Source of the DNA: Verrucomicrobiota bacterium
Lineage (GTDB): Bacteria > Verrucomicrobiota > Verrucomicrobiia > Limisphaerales > UBA9464
Reading direction: 5' to 3'
NCBI GenBank assembly: GCA_016871805.1
Contig: VHCG01000002.1
Span: forward strand, 92,690-156,689
DNA length: 64,000 nucleotides
The notes under the pieces were generated by a model. The model had not been told where the DNA came from. It saw only the letters and a list, made by a program, of their open reading frames with translations, and searched no databases. This document shows positions 26,801 to 35,794 of this stretch, in pieces; within the stretch, counting starts at the first letter, position 1; each line of letters starts with the position of its first letter. A program made the position numbers and the translations under genes.

Positions 26801-26913
26801 GCAGGGATGCCAGCCACCCCAGAATGCTGACCTAACCCGGTTGTGGTTTCTCGACCGAGGGTGTCTCGACGGGGCTGGCCCCTTCCGGGATTGATCGGAT
26901 CGCCCCTGCGGGG

Positions 26914-28200
26914 TCAGGCCAGCTTCCAGCCCGGACGGTAGTGCGAGAGGATGTAGCGATCCGCCTCGGGTAGACCCTTGGCCTGCATCCTGAGCGCATC
27001 CCACTCGATCCGTTTGCCGGTGCGGAAGGCCACGTTGCCGAGGGCACCGATCTCGGTGAGCTGGGCCCCGTAGGTGAGCGGCGAGTTCGTCTTTCCGCGT
27101 CCCTTGCAGGCCTCGATCCATTCGGCGTGGTGGCCGATCGAGTCGGGGATGCTCGGCAGCGGGGCCTGGAATCCCTCGAACTGCTTCTCGGGAAGCAGAA
27201 TGCGGCGTCCGTAGTCGGCCAGGAGCAGCCCCTTGCTGCCGACGAAGAGCGAACCGCCGCCCCATTGGGTGAGGTCAGGCGTGCCCGGGACCTGGGGGCG
27301 GACGGTGCCGCTGTACCAGTGAAGGGTGACCGGTCCGCGTTTGCCGTAGGCTGGGAACTGGTAGTGCACCTTCAGCCACGACGGCGCACAGAATTCGTCG
27401 GGCTTCGGGCCCTTCGCCTCGATCGACGTCGGCAGGGTGAGGTCGAGCGCCCAGACACCGAGGTCGATATGATGGCAGCAGAAATCCATCAGCGTGCCGC
27501 CGCCCCAGTGCCACCAGCGGCGCCAGTTGAAGGGCACCCACTCGGAGCTGTAGGGACGATAGGTCACCGGTCCGACCCACTGGTCGTAGTCGAGCCCCGC
27601 CGGGATCGGCTGGGGAGGAGGCAACGGCCGCGTGTCCCAGGGCGACCCCGTCCAGTGATGCACCTCGCTTACCGTCCCGATCGCCCCGCTGCGGATGAGC
27701 TCCACGACGCGGCGGTAGTTGGAGGAGGAGTGGATCTGGTTGCCGGTCTGGGTCGGCAGGCCGGTGGAGCGAGCCAGATCCGACAGGATCCGGGCCTCCT
27801 GGATGGTGTGGGTCACCGGCTTCTCGAGGTAGAGGGGGCGTCCGCTCTTGAGGACGTTCGTGGCGATCACCGCGTGGGTGTGGTCAGGCGTGGCCACCAG
27901 GACGGCGTCGAGATCCTTCTGGTCGAGCATCCGGCGCCAGTCGACGTAGGTGTGGGCCGACGGGAACCGCTTCGCGGCACCGGCAAGGTTGCGGCTGTCG
28001 CAGTCGCACAGCGCGACGATGTTCTGGTCCTTGATCCCGTCGATGTTCTCGGCGCCGCGTCCGGCCACGCCGACGACGCCGATGTTGAGGCGTTCGTTGG
28101 GGGAGATTCGACGGCGGGTGGAGGCGGAGGCCTGGCCCACGGTCATCCACGAGGCGACACCAAGGGCGGAGGTCTGGAGGAACTGGCGACGGCTGGACAT
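26914..28200 (-). CDS. Gfo/Idh/MocA family oxidoreductase, Tat-exported
   Basis: A 428-residue NAD(P)-dependent sugar-type oxidoreductase. It starts with a twin-arginine signal (SSRRQFLQTSALGVAS), then the Rossmann fold (NIGVVGVAGRGAENI), DAVLVATPDHTH, and the EKPVTHT motif, whose Lys is the family's catalytic or cofactor residue. The C-terminal substrate domain includes WHWGGGTLMDFCCHHIDL with the His pair typical of the group. Many exported copies exist in these phyla, some acting on glycans. The ATG 28200 start gives the Tat motif; an upstream ATG at 28236 would add 12 residues. It follows the uronate isomerase-like gene by 62 bases, suggesting sugar metabolism. Confidence 0.92.
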   Translation of the reverse strand: MSSRRQFLQTSALGVASWMTVGQASASTRRRISPNERLNIGVVGVAGRGAENIDGIKDQNIVALCDCDSRNLAGAAKRFPSAHTYVDWRRMLDQKDLDAVLVATPDHTHAVIATNVLKSGRPLYLEKPVTHTIQEARILSDLARSTGLPTQTGNQIHSSSNYRRVVELIRSGAIGTVSEVHHWTGSPWDTRPLPPPQPIPAGLDYDQWVGPVTYRPYSSEWVPFNWRRWWHWGGGTLMDFCCHHIDLGVWALDLTLPTSIEAKGPKPDEFCAPSWLKVHYQFPAYGKRGPVTLHWYSGTVRPQVPGTPDLTQWGGGSLFVGSKGLLLADYGRRILLPEKQFEGFQAPLPSIPDSIGHHAEWIEACKGRGKTNSPLTYGAQLTEIGALGNVAFRTGKRIEWDALRMQAKGLPEADRYILSHYRPGWKLA

Positions 28201-28262
28201 GGGCCGAGCATTGGGAATCCCCCGCAGCACCGGCAATCGGGAAATTCAGAAACGCCTCGGTT

Positions 28263-29501
28263 TCAGGCCCCGCAGAACCGGTGGAACCCGCCGCCGAGGA
28301 GTTCCCGGACGTCCCGTCGGATCTCGTCGTCGGACACCTCCCAGCCCGAACCCGCCAGACGCGCGTAGTTCCGCGTCAGGCAGTCCGCGAGGATCTCGCG
28401 CGAGTGGTGCCACTTGTAGATCAGCTGGTCCAGAACCCGGGCGTCGCTGTGCTGCGGGGTGAAGCTCGTCCCCAGCAGCTCCAGACGCAGGGTCGTGATC
28501 TCCTCGATCAACTGCGGCGTGTTGGTGAACCACCAGCAGCCGAACGGATGCAGGTTCCGGAACTTCCGGGCGAGGACCACCAGCTCGTGCTGGTTCTCGC
28601 GGGCGAGACAGGTCACCAGGAACCGGTTCTCCGGATGCGCCGCGCAGAGCGTCTGCAGGGCCCCGAGATCGCTGCGGCCGACGCCGTCACCCGCCATGCG
28701 CAGCAGCGGATTCACCGCGCGGGTCACCCCCATCATCATCGCGAAGGGCTGTCCGAACTCCCGACAGTGCGGCAGGACCGCCCGCTCCAGCAGCCAGGTT
28801 GTGGCAGTGTCCGCCGGATACCGGAACGTCGGAGGCAGGGAGACCATGCAGTACCGGGAGCCGATCCGACGCGTCCAGTCCGCGAGGAAGCGTCGAACCT
28901 CCGAGACCGTGCCCTCGCTGGCTTCCGTCCCGACCGCATAGCCCCAGCGTCGCAGCCGCTCGGCGGATTCCGGCCACGACAGCAGCAACGGATCGATCCG
29001 GAGCGCCGCCTCGAACCGGGGATCCCGGGCCGGCCTCGCCTTCCAGAAGGCCCGTTCCTCGTCGTCGAACGGGGAGTTCGTCATGAACACCCGCTCCACG
29101 TTCGCCAGCTGGAGCACCCGATCAATGAACGCCTCGGGACGCTGCTCCGCATACCACCGCCGGATCGCTCCGAGATCCTGTCGCCGTGGATCCAACCCCA
29201 GCGCCCGCAGCGTGGTCAGCACGCCCCGACACGCCTCCGACACGGGCGAGTGCTCGACGAAGAGGGCATTCCACACGTATTCGGCCTGCTCGGTCTTCGA
29301 GGTGGACCAGAATCGGTCGAACGGCAGATCCATCTGACGGAAGGCCTCGCTCACGAGGTAGTGGTAGACCAGCTGGTCATCGATGCCCCAGAGCAACAGC
29401 GAGCCGAAGCTGGGATCGTACAGGTGCGTATGGATGTCCTGGACCGGTGTGGACTCCACGATGCGGGTGACGCGCGGGGCGAGGGTGTCGAGGGAGGACA
29501 T
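28263..29501 (-). CDS. Uronate isomerase-like amidohydrolase-superfamily protein
   Basis: A 412-residue protein related to glucuronate/uronate isomerase (UxaC), a metal-dependent TIM-barrel that converts uronates to ketouronates. Seen are the N-terminal metal motif DIHTHLYD, GIDDQLVYHYL, VFMTNSPFDDEE, FRYPADTATTWLL, and the C-terminal LARNY-like LTRNYARLAG near the end. The N-terminal half is more divergent than the C-terminal half. In this phylum such proteins are often annotated as glucuronate isomerase, but I cannot confirm the substrate. Start ATG 29501 gives a compact N-terminus; the open frame continues to 29585. It is co-directional with the MocA gene. Confidence 0.68.
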   Translation of the reverse strand: MSSLDTLAPRVTRIVESTPVQDIHTHLYDPSFGSLLLWGIDDQLVYHYLVSEAFRQMDLPFDRFWSTSKTEQAEYVWNALFVEHSPVSEACRGVLTTLRALGLDPRRQDLGAIRRWYAEQRPEAFIDRVLQLANVERVFMTNSPFDDEERAFWKARPARDPRFEAALRIDPLLLSWPESAERLRRWGYAVGTEASEGTVSEVRRFLADWTRRIGSRYCMVSLPPTFRYPADTATTWLLERAVLPHCREFGQPFAMMMGVTRAVNPLLRMAGDGVGRSDLGALQTLCAAHPENRFLVTCLARENQHELVVLARKFRNLHPFGCWWFTNTPQLIEEITTLRLELLGTSFTPQHSDARVLDQLIYKWHHSREILADCLTRNYARLAGSGWEVSDDEIRRDVRELLGGGFHRFCGA

Positions 29502-29550
29502 GGCGGATTCGGAGGTGAAGCGGGACGGTTCGGCGTGGGTCGGGAAGGGG

Positions 29551-30516
29551 TCAGGCGGACGATGCGGCCATGGACGGGGTGCCACCCAGCAGTTTCAGGA
29601 CGTCCTGGAAGTCCGCGGGCAGCGGTGCCTCGAAGGACAGCGGTTGTCCCGTCCTCGGATGGGCGAAGGCGAGTGTCCGGGCATGGAGCATCTGCCGGGG
29701 AGCCTTCCAACCGGTCTCGGTTGCCAGACGTCGGTTCGCCCGTTCCCCGTAGACCAGATCGCCCACGAGCGGAAAGCCGAGGTCCTGGAAGTGGACCCGG
29801 ACCTGATGGGTGCGTCCGGTGTGGATGCGGGCCTCGACCCAGGACGCATCGCGGAGTCGTGCGATCCGGCGGTAGGTGGTCAACGCCTCGCGCCCGGGTC
29901 CCTCGGTGACGGTCATGCGTTTGCGTTGGACGGGATGGCGCGCGATGCGGCCCCGGAGCTCGCCCTCGGGCGGCTGGATGTCCCCGCAGAGCAGGCAGTG
30001 GTAGCGCTTGTCGACACGTCGCGCCGCGAAGGCCGCCTGGAGCGCGCGATGGGACGTGTCGTTCTTCGCCACGACGAGGCATCCGGAGGTGTCGCGGTCG
30101 ATCCGGTGCACGATGCCCGGACGCGCCACACCGCCGATGCCGCTGAGGTTGCCGGCGCAGTGGTGGAGCAGGGCATTGACCAGGGTGCCATCCGCGTGGC
30201 CCGCCGCCGGATGCACCACCAGGCCCGGGGGCTTGTTGAGCACGAGGAGGTCGTCGTCCTCGAAGAGCAGGTCGAGCGGGATGTCCTGGGCGACGACATC
30301 GGCCGCGACGGGGTTGGGCCACTCGATCGCAATCCCGTCGCCGGACTTCGGTTTCTGGGAGGCCTTGGGGACCTTGCCATTGACCTGGACGCAGCCCTCG
30401 GTGATCAGGCGTTGGATCTCGCCTCGGGAGGTCTCCGGGAAGCGTTCGTGCAGGAACTGGTCGAGACGCCGCCTGGGCATCGACACCTCCACCGTGAATG
30501 TTTCGCGCCGTCCCAT
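29551..30516 (-). CDS. rluD: RluD-type 23S rRNA pseudouridine synthase
   Basis: A 321-residue RluA-family enzyme with an N-terminal S4 RNA-binding domain (RLDQFLHERFPETSRGEI, residues about 17-75) and a catalytic domain with VHRIDRDTSGCLV (catalytic Asp in the RID motif), VDKRYHCLLCG and GRTHQVRVHFQ. S4 plus this length points to RluD, which makes pseudouridines in helix 69 of 23S rRNA. It lies 3 bases downstream of lgt, so the two are probably co-transcribed. It is distinct from the RluA-methyltransferase fusion at 2.5 kb. Confidence 0.93.
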   Translation of the reverse strand: MGRRETFTVEVSMPRRRLDQFLHERFPETSRGEIQRLITEGCVQVNGKVPKASQKPKSGDGIAIEWPNPVAADVVAQDIPLDLLFEDDDLLVLNKPPGLVVHPAAGHADGTLVNALLHHCAGNLSGIGGVARPGIVHRIDRDTSGCLVVAKNDTSHRALQAAFAARRVDKRYHCLLCGDIQPPEGELRGRIARHPVQRKRMTVTEGPGREALTTYRRIARLRDASWVEARIHTGRTHQVRVHFQDLGFPLVGDLVYGERANRRLATETGWKAPRQMLHARTLAFAHPRTGQPLSFEAPLPADFQDVLKLLGGTPSMAASSA

Positions 30517-30519
30517 GGT

Positions 30520-31317
30520 TCAGCCGGGGGTCCCGGTTCCCGGCGCCGCAAGTCCGGTCCGCGGTTTCAGGGTGAGATAGAGGGCGATGCCGGCGACGAG
30601 GAGGATGAGTCCGGTGGACTGTCCCGGGGTGAAGGAACCCGAGAGGGGCTGGGAGATCCGGGCATAGTCCCCCCGGAACCATTCGGTGAAGGCCCGGAGG
30701 ACGGAGTAGCCGATGAGGTAGACCGCGAAGATCTGTCCGGAGAACCGGCGACGTCGGAACCCCCACATCAGGGCGATGAAGAACGCGAAGTTGAGGAGGG
30801 ACTCGTAGACCTGGGAGGGATGGACCCCCAGGCCGCCGGAGGAATGCCCGGTGGGGAAATGGATCGCCCAGGGCAGTTGGGTGGGGCGTCCGTAGCAGCA
30901 GCCGTTCATGAGGCAGCCGAGCCGTCCGAAGACGTGTCCGAGTGCGATGCCGGGGGCGAGGCAGTCGGCCGTGGTCCAGAGCGGCAGACCGAGGGAGCGG
31001 ATCCGCCAGAGTCCCACGAGGATGGCGAGGATGAGGCCGCCGTAGAAGACGAGTCCGCCCTTCCAGACCGCGAAGACCTCCCGCAGGGGCTGGCCGGCGA
31101 AGGATTCGTTCCAGTAGCTCACGACGTACATCAACCGGGCGCCGACCAGTCCGCTGGCGATGAGCCAGGGGGCGAGGTCGTAGATGACGTCGCCGTTGAG
31201 TCCGGCGCGGCGGGCGTTGGAGGCCGCCGCGCGGAGTCCGAGAAGGAATCCGAGGGCGACGAGCACGCCGAAGGAGTGGATCCGCAGGTCGCCGAGTTCG
31301 AGGAGTATGGGCCTCAC
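30520..31317 (-). CDS. lgt: Prolipoprotein diacylglyceryl transferase
   Basis: A 265-residue inner-membrane enzyme that transfers diacylglycerol to the lipobox cysteine of prolipoproteins. It has seven predicted membrane helices, the ASGLVGARLMYV segment with the conserved Gly-Ala-Arg, and the Lgt signature in the variant form HVFGRLGCLMNGCCYG; HPSQVYESLLN and YSVLRAFTEWFRGD are further family blocks. The start is GTG 31317. An inverted-repeat unit (B2) begins 63 bases upstream, in the divergent promoter region shared with the esterase gene. Several lipoproteins in this window would be substrates. Confidence 0.93.
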   Translation of the reverse strand: MRPILLELGDLRIHSFGVLVALGFLLGLRAAASNARRAGLNGDVIYDLAPWLIASGLVGARLMYVVSYWNESFAGQPLREVFAVWKGGLVFYGGLILAILVGLWRIRSLGLPLWTTADCLAPGIALGHVFGRLGCLMNGCCYGRPTQLPWAIHFPTGHSSGGLGVHPSQVYESLLNFAFFIALMWGFRRRRFSGQIFAVYLIGYSVLRAFTEWFRGDYARISQPLSGSFTPGQSTGLILLVAGIALYLTLKPRTGLAAPGTGTPG

Positions 31318-31380
31318 GCGGTCCGGAGCGTAGCGGTGGGCAGGTCGGGGGCGAAGAGCGAAGAGCGGAGGGGAGAGGAA

Positions 31381-31722
31381 GGGACTCACACGGGGACGCG
31401 GAGACGCGGAGGAAGACGAGGAGGGATGGGGAGGCAAAGAGGCCGGAGAACGGGGTGGGGCAGGGTTCCTCCTGGCCCGATGCCGAAGGCATCCAAGGGT
31501 GGGTGAGGCAGTGCCCTGCATCACTGGGTGCGGGAGCGTCCACCCCCGGTAGGGACCGGGTCCCGCTCGTCCCCATCTCGATCGGTCACTCCACTCTCAA
31601 CGCTCAACCCTCAACTCGTTTCCAGAACATCGAGCTGGGGCACGTGGCGGACCTCATCCCTACCGCAGTTTCCCAGATCCCTCTCTGTCTTCCTCCGCGT
31701 CTCCGCGTCCCCGTGTGAGTCC
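31381..31722. repeat. Inverted-repeat-bounded non-coding unit, copy B2 (342 bp)
   Basis: The left arm GGGACTCACACGG-GGAC-GCGGAGACGCGG and right arm (31684-31722) are near-perfect reverse complements, sharing the unit-specific GGAC/GTCC in place of the TGAC of B1. It contains a double-hairpin core and a CTCTCAACGCTCAACCCTC stretch. It fills most of the 448-base divergent gap between lgt and the esterase gene; its ends lie 63 and 43 bases from the two start codons. Confidence 0.8.
31496..31545 (+). repeat. REP-like double-hairpin core, copy 3
   Basis: First hairpin TGAGGCAG-TGCC-CTGCATCA (one mismatch), second GGGTGC-GGGA-GCGTCC, in which the changed bases form G-T wobbles. Lies inside unit B2. 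Confidence 0.75.
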
Positions 31723-31765
31723 CTCGCGCTTCCTCCGCCGGCATTCCGGCTTTCCATGGATCCGT

Positions 31766-32809
31766 ATGACAACGGAGATTCCCGGCGTGACCTCCCGGAT
31801 TCGAACCTTCCTCCTGATCCTCACGCTGTTCGGCGCGCTCCCCATGTGCGCGACAGACGCCCCCTGGCAGTTGCAGCTGCGGGAACGCCTCGCCCGGATC
31901 ATGGGGCCGCTGCCCGTCGACAAGGCCTCCGCGCCGCTCGACGTCCAGACCGAGTCGGTGAAGGACCTCGGGGACTTCGAACGTCGACGGATCTCCTACC
32001 AGGCGGAACCCGGCGGACGCGTCCCCGCCTATCTCCTGGTCCCCAAGGCGGCCCTCGCTCCCGATGCGGGACGCCGCTTCCCGGCGGCCCTTGCCCTCCA
32101 CCAGACCCATCCCGCCGGATCCAAGGTCGTGGTCGGACTGGGAAACTCCCCGGATGACGACTACGGTGTCGAACTCGTCCGACGCGGCTATGTGGTCCTG
32201 GCTCCCCCCTATCCGTGGCTGGCCGGATACGAGCCGGACCTGAAGGGACTCGGCTATGACAGCGGGACCATGAAGGCGATCTGGAACAACATCCGGGGCC
32301 TCGACCTCCTCGCGTCGCTGCCGTTCGTGGCGAGCGAACGGGGGTTCGGCTGCATCGGACACTCGCTCGGGGGCCACAACGGCCTCTTCACCGCCGCGTG
32401 GGACACCCGGATCACAGTGGTGGTGACCAGCTGTGGCTTCGATTCGTTCCGGGACTATTACGATGGCGATCCGAAGGTCTGGATGCCGGAAAAGGGGTGG
32501 TGCCAGTCGCGGTACATGCCCCGGCTCCTCGAGTACCGCGGGAACCTGGCAGCCCTGCCGTTCGACTTCCCGGACGTCTTGGCCCTGATCGCACCGCGGC
32601 GGGTGGTCGTCTCGGCTCCGTTGGGCGACTCGAACTTCCGGTGGCGCAGCGTCGATCGCGTGGTGAACGAGGCCCGATGGAAGGTCGCCTCGGAGGGGGA
32701 GATCGCCCGGATCACGGTGCTGCATCCCAACGCCCCCCACCGGTTTCCCCCCGAACAACGGAACCACGCCTACCGGGTGATGGACCGCGTGCTCCGTTCC
32801 TCCCCATGA
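31766..32809 (+). CDS. Secreted alpha/beta hydrolase (dienelactone hydrolase/acetyl esterase-like)
   Basis: A 347-residue exported hydrolase. A signal peptide covers residues about 10-34 (FLLILTLFGALPMCA). The serine-hydrolase nucleophile elbow is GHSLGGHNG, preceded by ALALHQTHPAG (oxyanion region) and followed by LALIAPRRVVVSAPLGDSN with the likely acid, and LHPNAPHRFPP with the likely catalytic His. The fold and DYGVELVRRGYVVLAP match dienelactone hydrolase-like and acetyl-xylan-esterase-like proteins of this phylum, probably acting on polysaccharide esters. The frame is open from a GTG at 31715, but that lies in the repeat arm, so ATG 31766 is preferred. Confidence 0.85.
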   Translation: MTTEIPGVTSRIRTFLLILTLFGALPMCATDAPWQLQLRERLARIMGPLPVDKASAPLDVQTESVKDLGDFERRRISYQAEPGGRVPAYLLVPKAALAPDAGRRFPAALALHQTHPAGSKVVVGLGNSPDDDYGVELVRRGYVVLAPPYPWLAGYEPDLKGLGYDSGTMKAIWNNIRGLDLLASLPFVASERGFGCIGHSLGGHNGLFTAAWDTRITVVVTSCGFDSFRDYYDGDPKVWMPEKGWCQSRYMPRLLEYRGNLAALPFDFPDVLALIAPRRVVVSAPLGDSNFRWRSVDRVVNEARWKVASEGEIARITVLHPNAPHRFPPEQRNHAYRVMDRVLRSSP

Positions 32810-32849
32810 AGACGGCCGGCTTCCGAGCCCACGGGTTTCACCGCCTTTT

Positions 32850-33250
32850 GAATTGCCCGGCCGGCCCCTCCGTCCCCGTGCGGAAGCCCACCCCCCCTCC
32901 GTTTTTGAGTCCGGTCATGGGAATCTCGGGTATTGGCAGAGCGAGTCCGATGTCGCGGTGTGGACGGTGGAGATCCCGGGACCGACCGGCCTGTCCTACG
33001 ATCTGATGTGGGATTGGGGGCGTCCGGGCGGCATGGGGCCGGGGGTGTTCCTGGTGCAGGTGGGGGCGAGTCGATCCCCGTATCGCTGCCCACGACAGGG
33101 TCCTGGGAAACGTATGAGCAGCGTCGGGTCGGACACCTGGACGTGGAGCCGGGCCGTCACCGGTTGCGGGTCCGTGCGAGACCGCCGGTGTCTTCCGCGG
33201 TGCTGGATCTTCGGGAGCTCCGGCTCGTGCCGCGGAAGGGCGGGACCTGA
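32850..33250 (+). pseudogene. Frameshifted remnant of a carbohydrate-binding-type C-terminal domain
   Basis: Two frames each hold half of one recognisable domain. Frame one, to about 33060, reads GNLGYWQSESDVAVWTVEIP and GPGVFLVQV. Frame two, from about 33066 to a TGA at 33248-33250, reads GESIPVSLPTTGSWETYEQ and AVLDLRELRLVP. Together they match the closing beta-sandwich found at the end of many verrucomicrobial secreted sulfatases and glycoside hydrolases. The frames meet at a G-run (33062-33066), so one inserted or lost G explains the break. No upstream catalytic domain exists, so it is a remnant even if the indel is a sequencing error. Bases 33251-33406 show nothing. Confidence 0.65.
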
Positions 33251-33406
33251 TCGGATGGTTTTTCTGTGAAGCGAACCGGGCGGGTCGGCGTCCAGACGGG
33301 GTCGTGAATCGGCCGGAGTCCATCCTCGAAGTTGGAGCGCCCTTTCCGGAAACAATTCCGGCTGGGGACTTTTCTTCGGGATCGGCTCTCCCGTAGCGTT
33401 TCCGCC

Positions 33407-35794
33407 ATGCCCCGCGGGTCCTTCCAGCCCCAGTCCTGTGCCTTCGACCGAGGCCGTCCTGTCCGGACGGAACCGAGTCGGGGGTTCCGGGTGGTCCTCG
33501 GGCTGGTTCTGGGCGCGGTTTCGTCCGTCGCCCAGCACCTGCCGGTGGCGCGTCTGAACACGGTCTTTCCTCCCGGAGGACAGCGGGGTTCGGAGGTGCT
33601 CGTCACCGTGGCGGGGTCGGACCTCGACGACCTGGCCGGGCTGAGGTTTTCGGACCCGCGCATCCGGGCGGAGGTGACTCCCACCAACGCCCAGGTCTTC
33701 CGCGTCACCCTGCCGGCCGATCTCGCGCCGGGTATCGTCGACCTCCGCACCTTCGGGCGGTTCGGTGTGAGCAACCCCAGGGGATTCTGTGTCGGCACGG
33801 GTCCCGAGCAGGTGTCGACGGGCACGAACACGACCGTCGCCACGGCCCCGAGCCTGCCGGTTGGGGCGGTGGTGAACGGCCGCCTCGCCGCCAACCAGGC
33901 GGCGTGGTACCGGATGGAGACCCTTGCGGGGCGCGCCTACACGATCCGGGCCGAGACCCGTGGGATCGATTCGCGGCTCGAACCGATCCTGGAGCTGGCG
34001 GATCCGACGGGTCGGCCCCTCGGGATGTCGCGTCGGGGTGTCTTGGGCTTCGTGGGGCCCACGAACGGACCCGTGATGGTGTCGGTGCATGACGTGACCT
34101 ACCGCGGTGGGGACGACGTCCTCTACCGGATGGAGGTGACGACTGCGCCCCAGGTCGAGCGGGCCCTGCCGGTCGTCCTCCAGTCCGGCGCCACCAATCG
34201 GGTCACCCTCTGGGGATGGAACCTTCCGGGTGGGGAGCGCGTTGCCGGAACGGGGGGTGGTGGACCCCACCTAGAGCGCGTCGAGGTGGACCTCGTGGCC
34301 CCGGAGGCCGATCGCGAGACCGTGGTGGAAGGGTTCCGTCGACCGGGCGGAGCATCGGTGTCCCGGAACACCTTCCTGTGGCGCTGGGACCTCTCGAACG
34401 AGGTCTCCAATCCCGTGTTGTTCCAGCTGACGCCCCATCCGGTGGTGACCGGACCTCAGCCCGGTCTGGTGGAGGTCACCCTGCCGGTGGAGTTCTCCGG
34501 GATCTTTCCCGGTCGTGGCGAGACCAACGGGGTGCGGTTCCAGGGAAAGAAGGACGAGGCCTGGTGGATCGACATCGTCTCGGAGCGCCTGGGTGCCGTG
34601 ACGGATCCGCGGGTGATCGTCGAGCGGGAACGGGCTCCGGGTGAGTCGGGCGAGGGGTCGACGGTCGACGTGCTCGAGCTTGCGGACACCGACGCCAACC
34701 TGGGCGGGGTCGACTTCAACACGTCGCATCGCGACGCCGCGGCTCGGTTCGTTCCGCCGGCGGATGGGTGGTATCGGGTCCGGGTCCAGAACCTCTTCCA
34801 GCCCGCTCCGGGATCCCTACAGCCCGCCTATGGGCTCAGCATCCGGAGGGAGACGGCGTCGGCGCCGGCCGTGGTGACCGCCCTGCAGCTGCCGCGTCAG
34901 AACGACAACGACCGCACCGCCCATCCGCTGCCGCACTTCCTGCGTTGGGGCGAGACCCGGCCGGTCCGGGTGGTGGCGTTCCGACAGGACGGCTTCGCCG
35001 GGGATCTGGAGTTGGAGTTCAAGTCGCTGCCGTCCGGGGTGACCTCGATGCCGACCCGGATCCCCTCGGGCCAGAATGTCGGGTACGCCCTCCTCACGGC
35101 CGCCGAGGAGGTCCAGGACGCCGCGGTGGCCCCCGAGGGGTTCCCGGTCGTGCTCGAGGTCCGGGGTCCGGGCAACGCGCCGCAGCCCGTCGCCTGGGCC
35201 ACGGTGTCGCGATTGATCCCCGAGTGGAACGACCAGTGGGTGCCGGTCCGCCCCACCCGCGAGGCCCTCGTTGCCGTCAGTCGCCACGAGTCCGCCCCCG
35301 TCACGGTGCGGTCGGCCACGAACCGCATCGCGGTCGGTGCGGACGGCAAGTTCAAGGTTCCGCTCGAGGTGGTCCGACGCTTCGAGTTTCCGGCGGCGCT
35401 GGTGCTCAAGCCGGCGGGCCGCCCGGAGTGGGACAAGGCGAAGCCGGCCACGGTCCCGGAGAAGGCGACCAACGCGGTCCTGGAGTTCGAGACGGCCGAG
35501 CTCAAGTTTCCCGCCGGCGACCACACCGTGTGGCTCCAGGGGACGGTGGCCGGGAAGTACCGGAACAACCCGGAGGCCCTCACCGCGGCGGAGTCCGAAC
35601 TCAAGGCCAACGAGGAGGCGCTGAAGAAGGCGTCCACTCCGGCCGAGAAGGAACCTCTCGAGATACGGAAGAAGGCGCTCGAGGAACGTCGCAAGGCGGC
35701 CGAGGAACGGGCCAAGCCGCGCGATGTGAGTGTCGTGGTGTATTCCCAGCCGTTCCTGCTCCAGGTGCCCCTCCAGCCCCAGAAGACGCCATGA
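33407..35794 (+). CDS. Secreted multi-domain protein with TIG/PPC-like beta-sandwiches and C-terminal charged helix
   Basis: A 795-residue exported protein of a planctomycete/verrucomicrobial family without assigned enzymatic function. After a signal segment (RVVLGLVLGAVSSVAQ) comes a TIG-like module (VFPPGGQRGSEVLVTVAG; FRVTLPADLAPGIVDLR), then a PPC-like bacterial pre-peptidase C-terminal domain (AYTIRAETRGIDSRLEP), another similar pair, and near residues 720-770 a Lys/Glu/Ala-rich helical stretch (ALKKASTPAEKEPLEIRKK). It is translationally coupled to the haem-WD40 gene by a 4-base overlap, so the two likely form a periplasmic complex. ATG 33407 is chosen over the earlier in-frame start at 33332 because it better positions the signal peptide. 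Confidence 0.75.
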   Translation: MPRGSFQPQSCAFDRGRPVRTEPSRGFRVVLGLVLGAVSSVAQHLPVARLNTVFPPGGQRGSEVLVTVAGSDLDDLAGLRFSDPRIRAEVTPTNAQVFRVTLPADLAPGIVDLRTFGRFGVSNPRGFCVGTGPEQVSTGTNTTVATAPSLPVGAVVNGRLAANQAAWYRMETLAGRAYTIRAETRGIDSRLEPILELADPTGRPLGMSRRGVLGFVGPTNGPVMVSVHDVTYRGGDDVLYRMEVTTAPQVERALPVVLQSGATNRVTLWGWNLPGGERVAGTGGGGPHLERVEVDLVAPEADRETVVEGFRRPGGASVSRNTFLWRWDLSNEVSNPVLFQLTPHPVVTGPQPGLVEVTLPVEFSGIFPGRGETNGVRFQGKKDEAWWIDIVSERLGAVTDPRVIVERERAPGESGEGSTVDVLELADTDANLGGVDFNTSHRDAAARFVPPADGWYRVRVQNLFQPAPGSLQPAYGLSIRRETASAPAVVTALQLPRQNDNDRTAHPLPHFLRWGETRPVRVVAFRQDGFAGDLELEFKSLPSGVTSMPTRIPSGQNVGYALLTAAEEVQDAAVAPEGFPVVLEVRGPGNAPQPVAWATVSRLIPEWNDQWVPVRPTREALVAVSRHESAPVTVRSATNRIAVGADGKFKVPLEVVRRFEFPAALVLKPAGRPEWDKAKPATVPEKATNAVLEFETAELKFPAGDHTVWLQGTVAGKYRNNPEALTAAESELKANEEALKKASTPAEKEPLEIRKKALEERRKAAEERAKPRDVSVVVYSQPFLLQVPLQPQKTP

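Noticed and set aside
31715..31765. GTG start inside the right arm of B2 for the esterase
   Set aside because: The extra residues are encoded by repeat sequence and would displace the signal peptide; ATG 31766 fits better.
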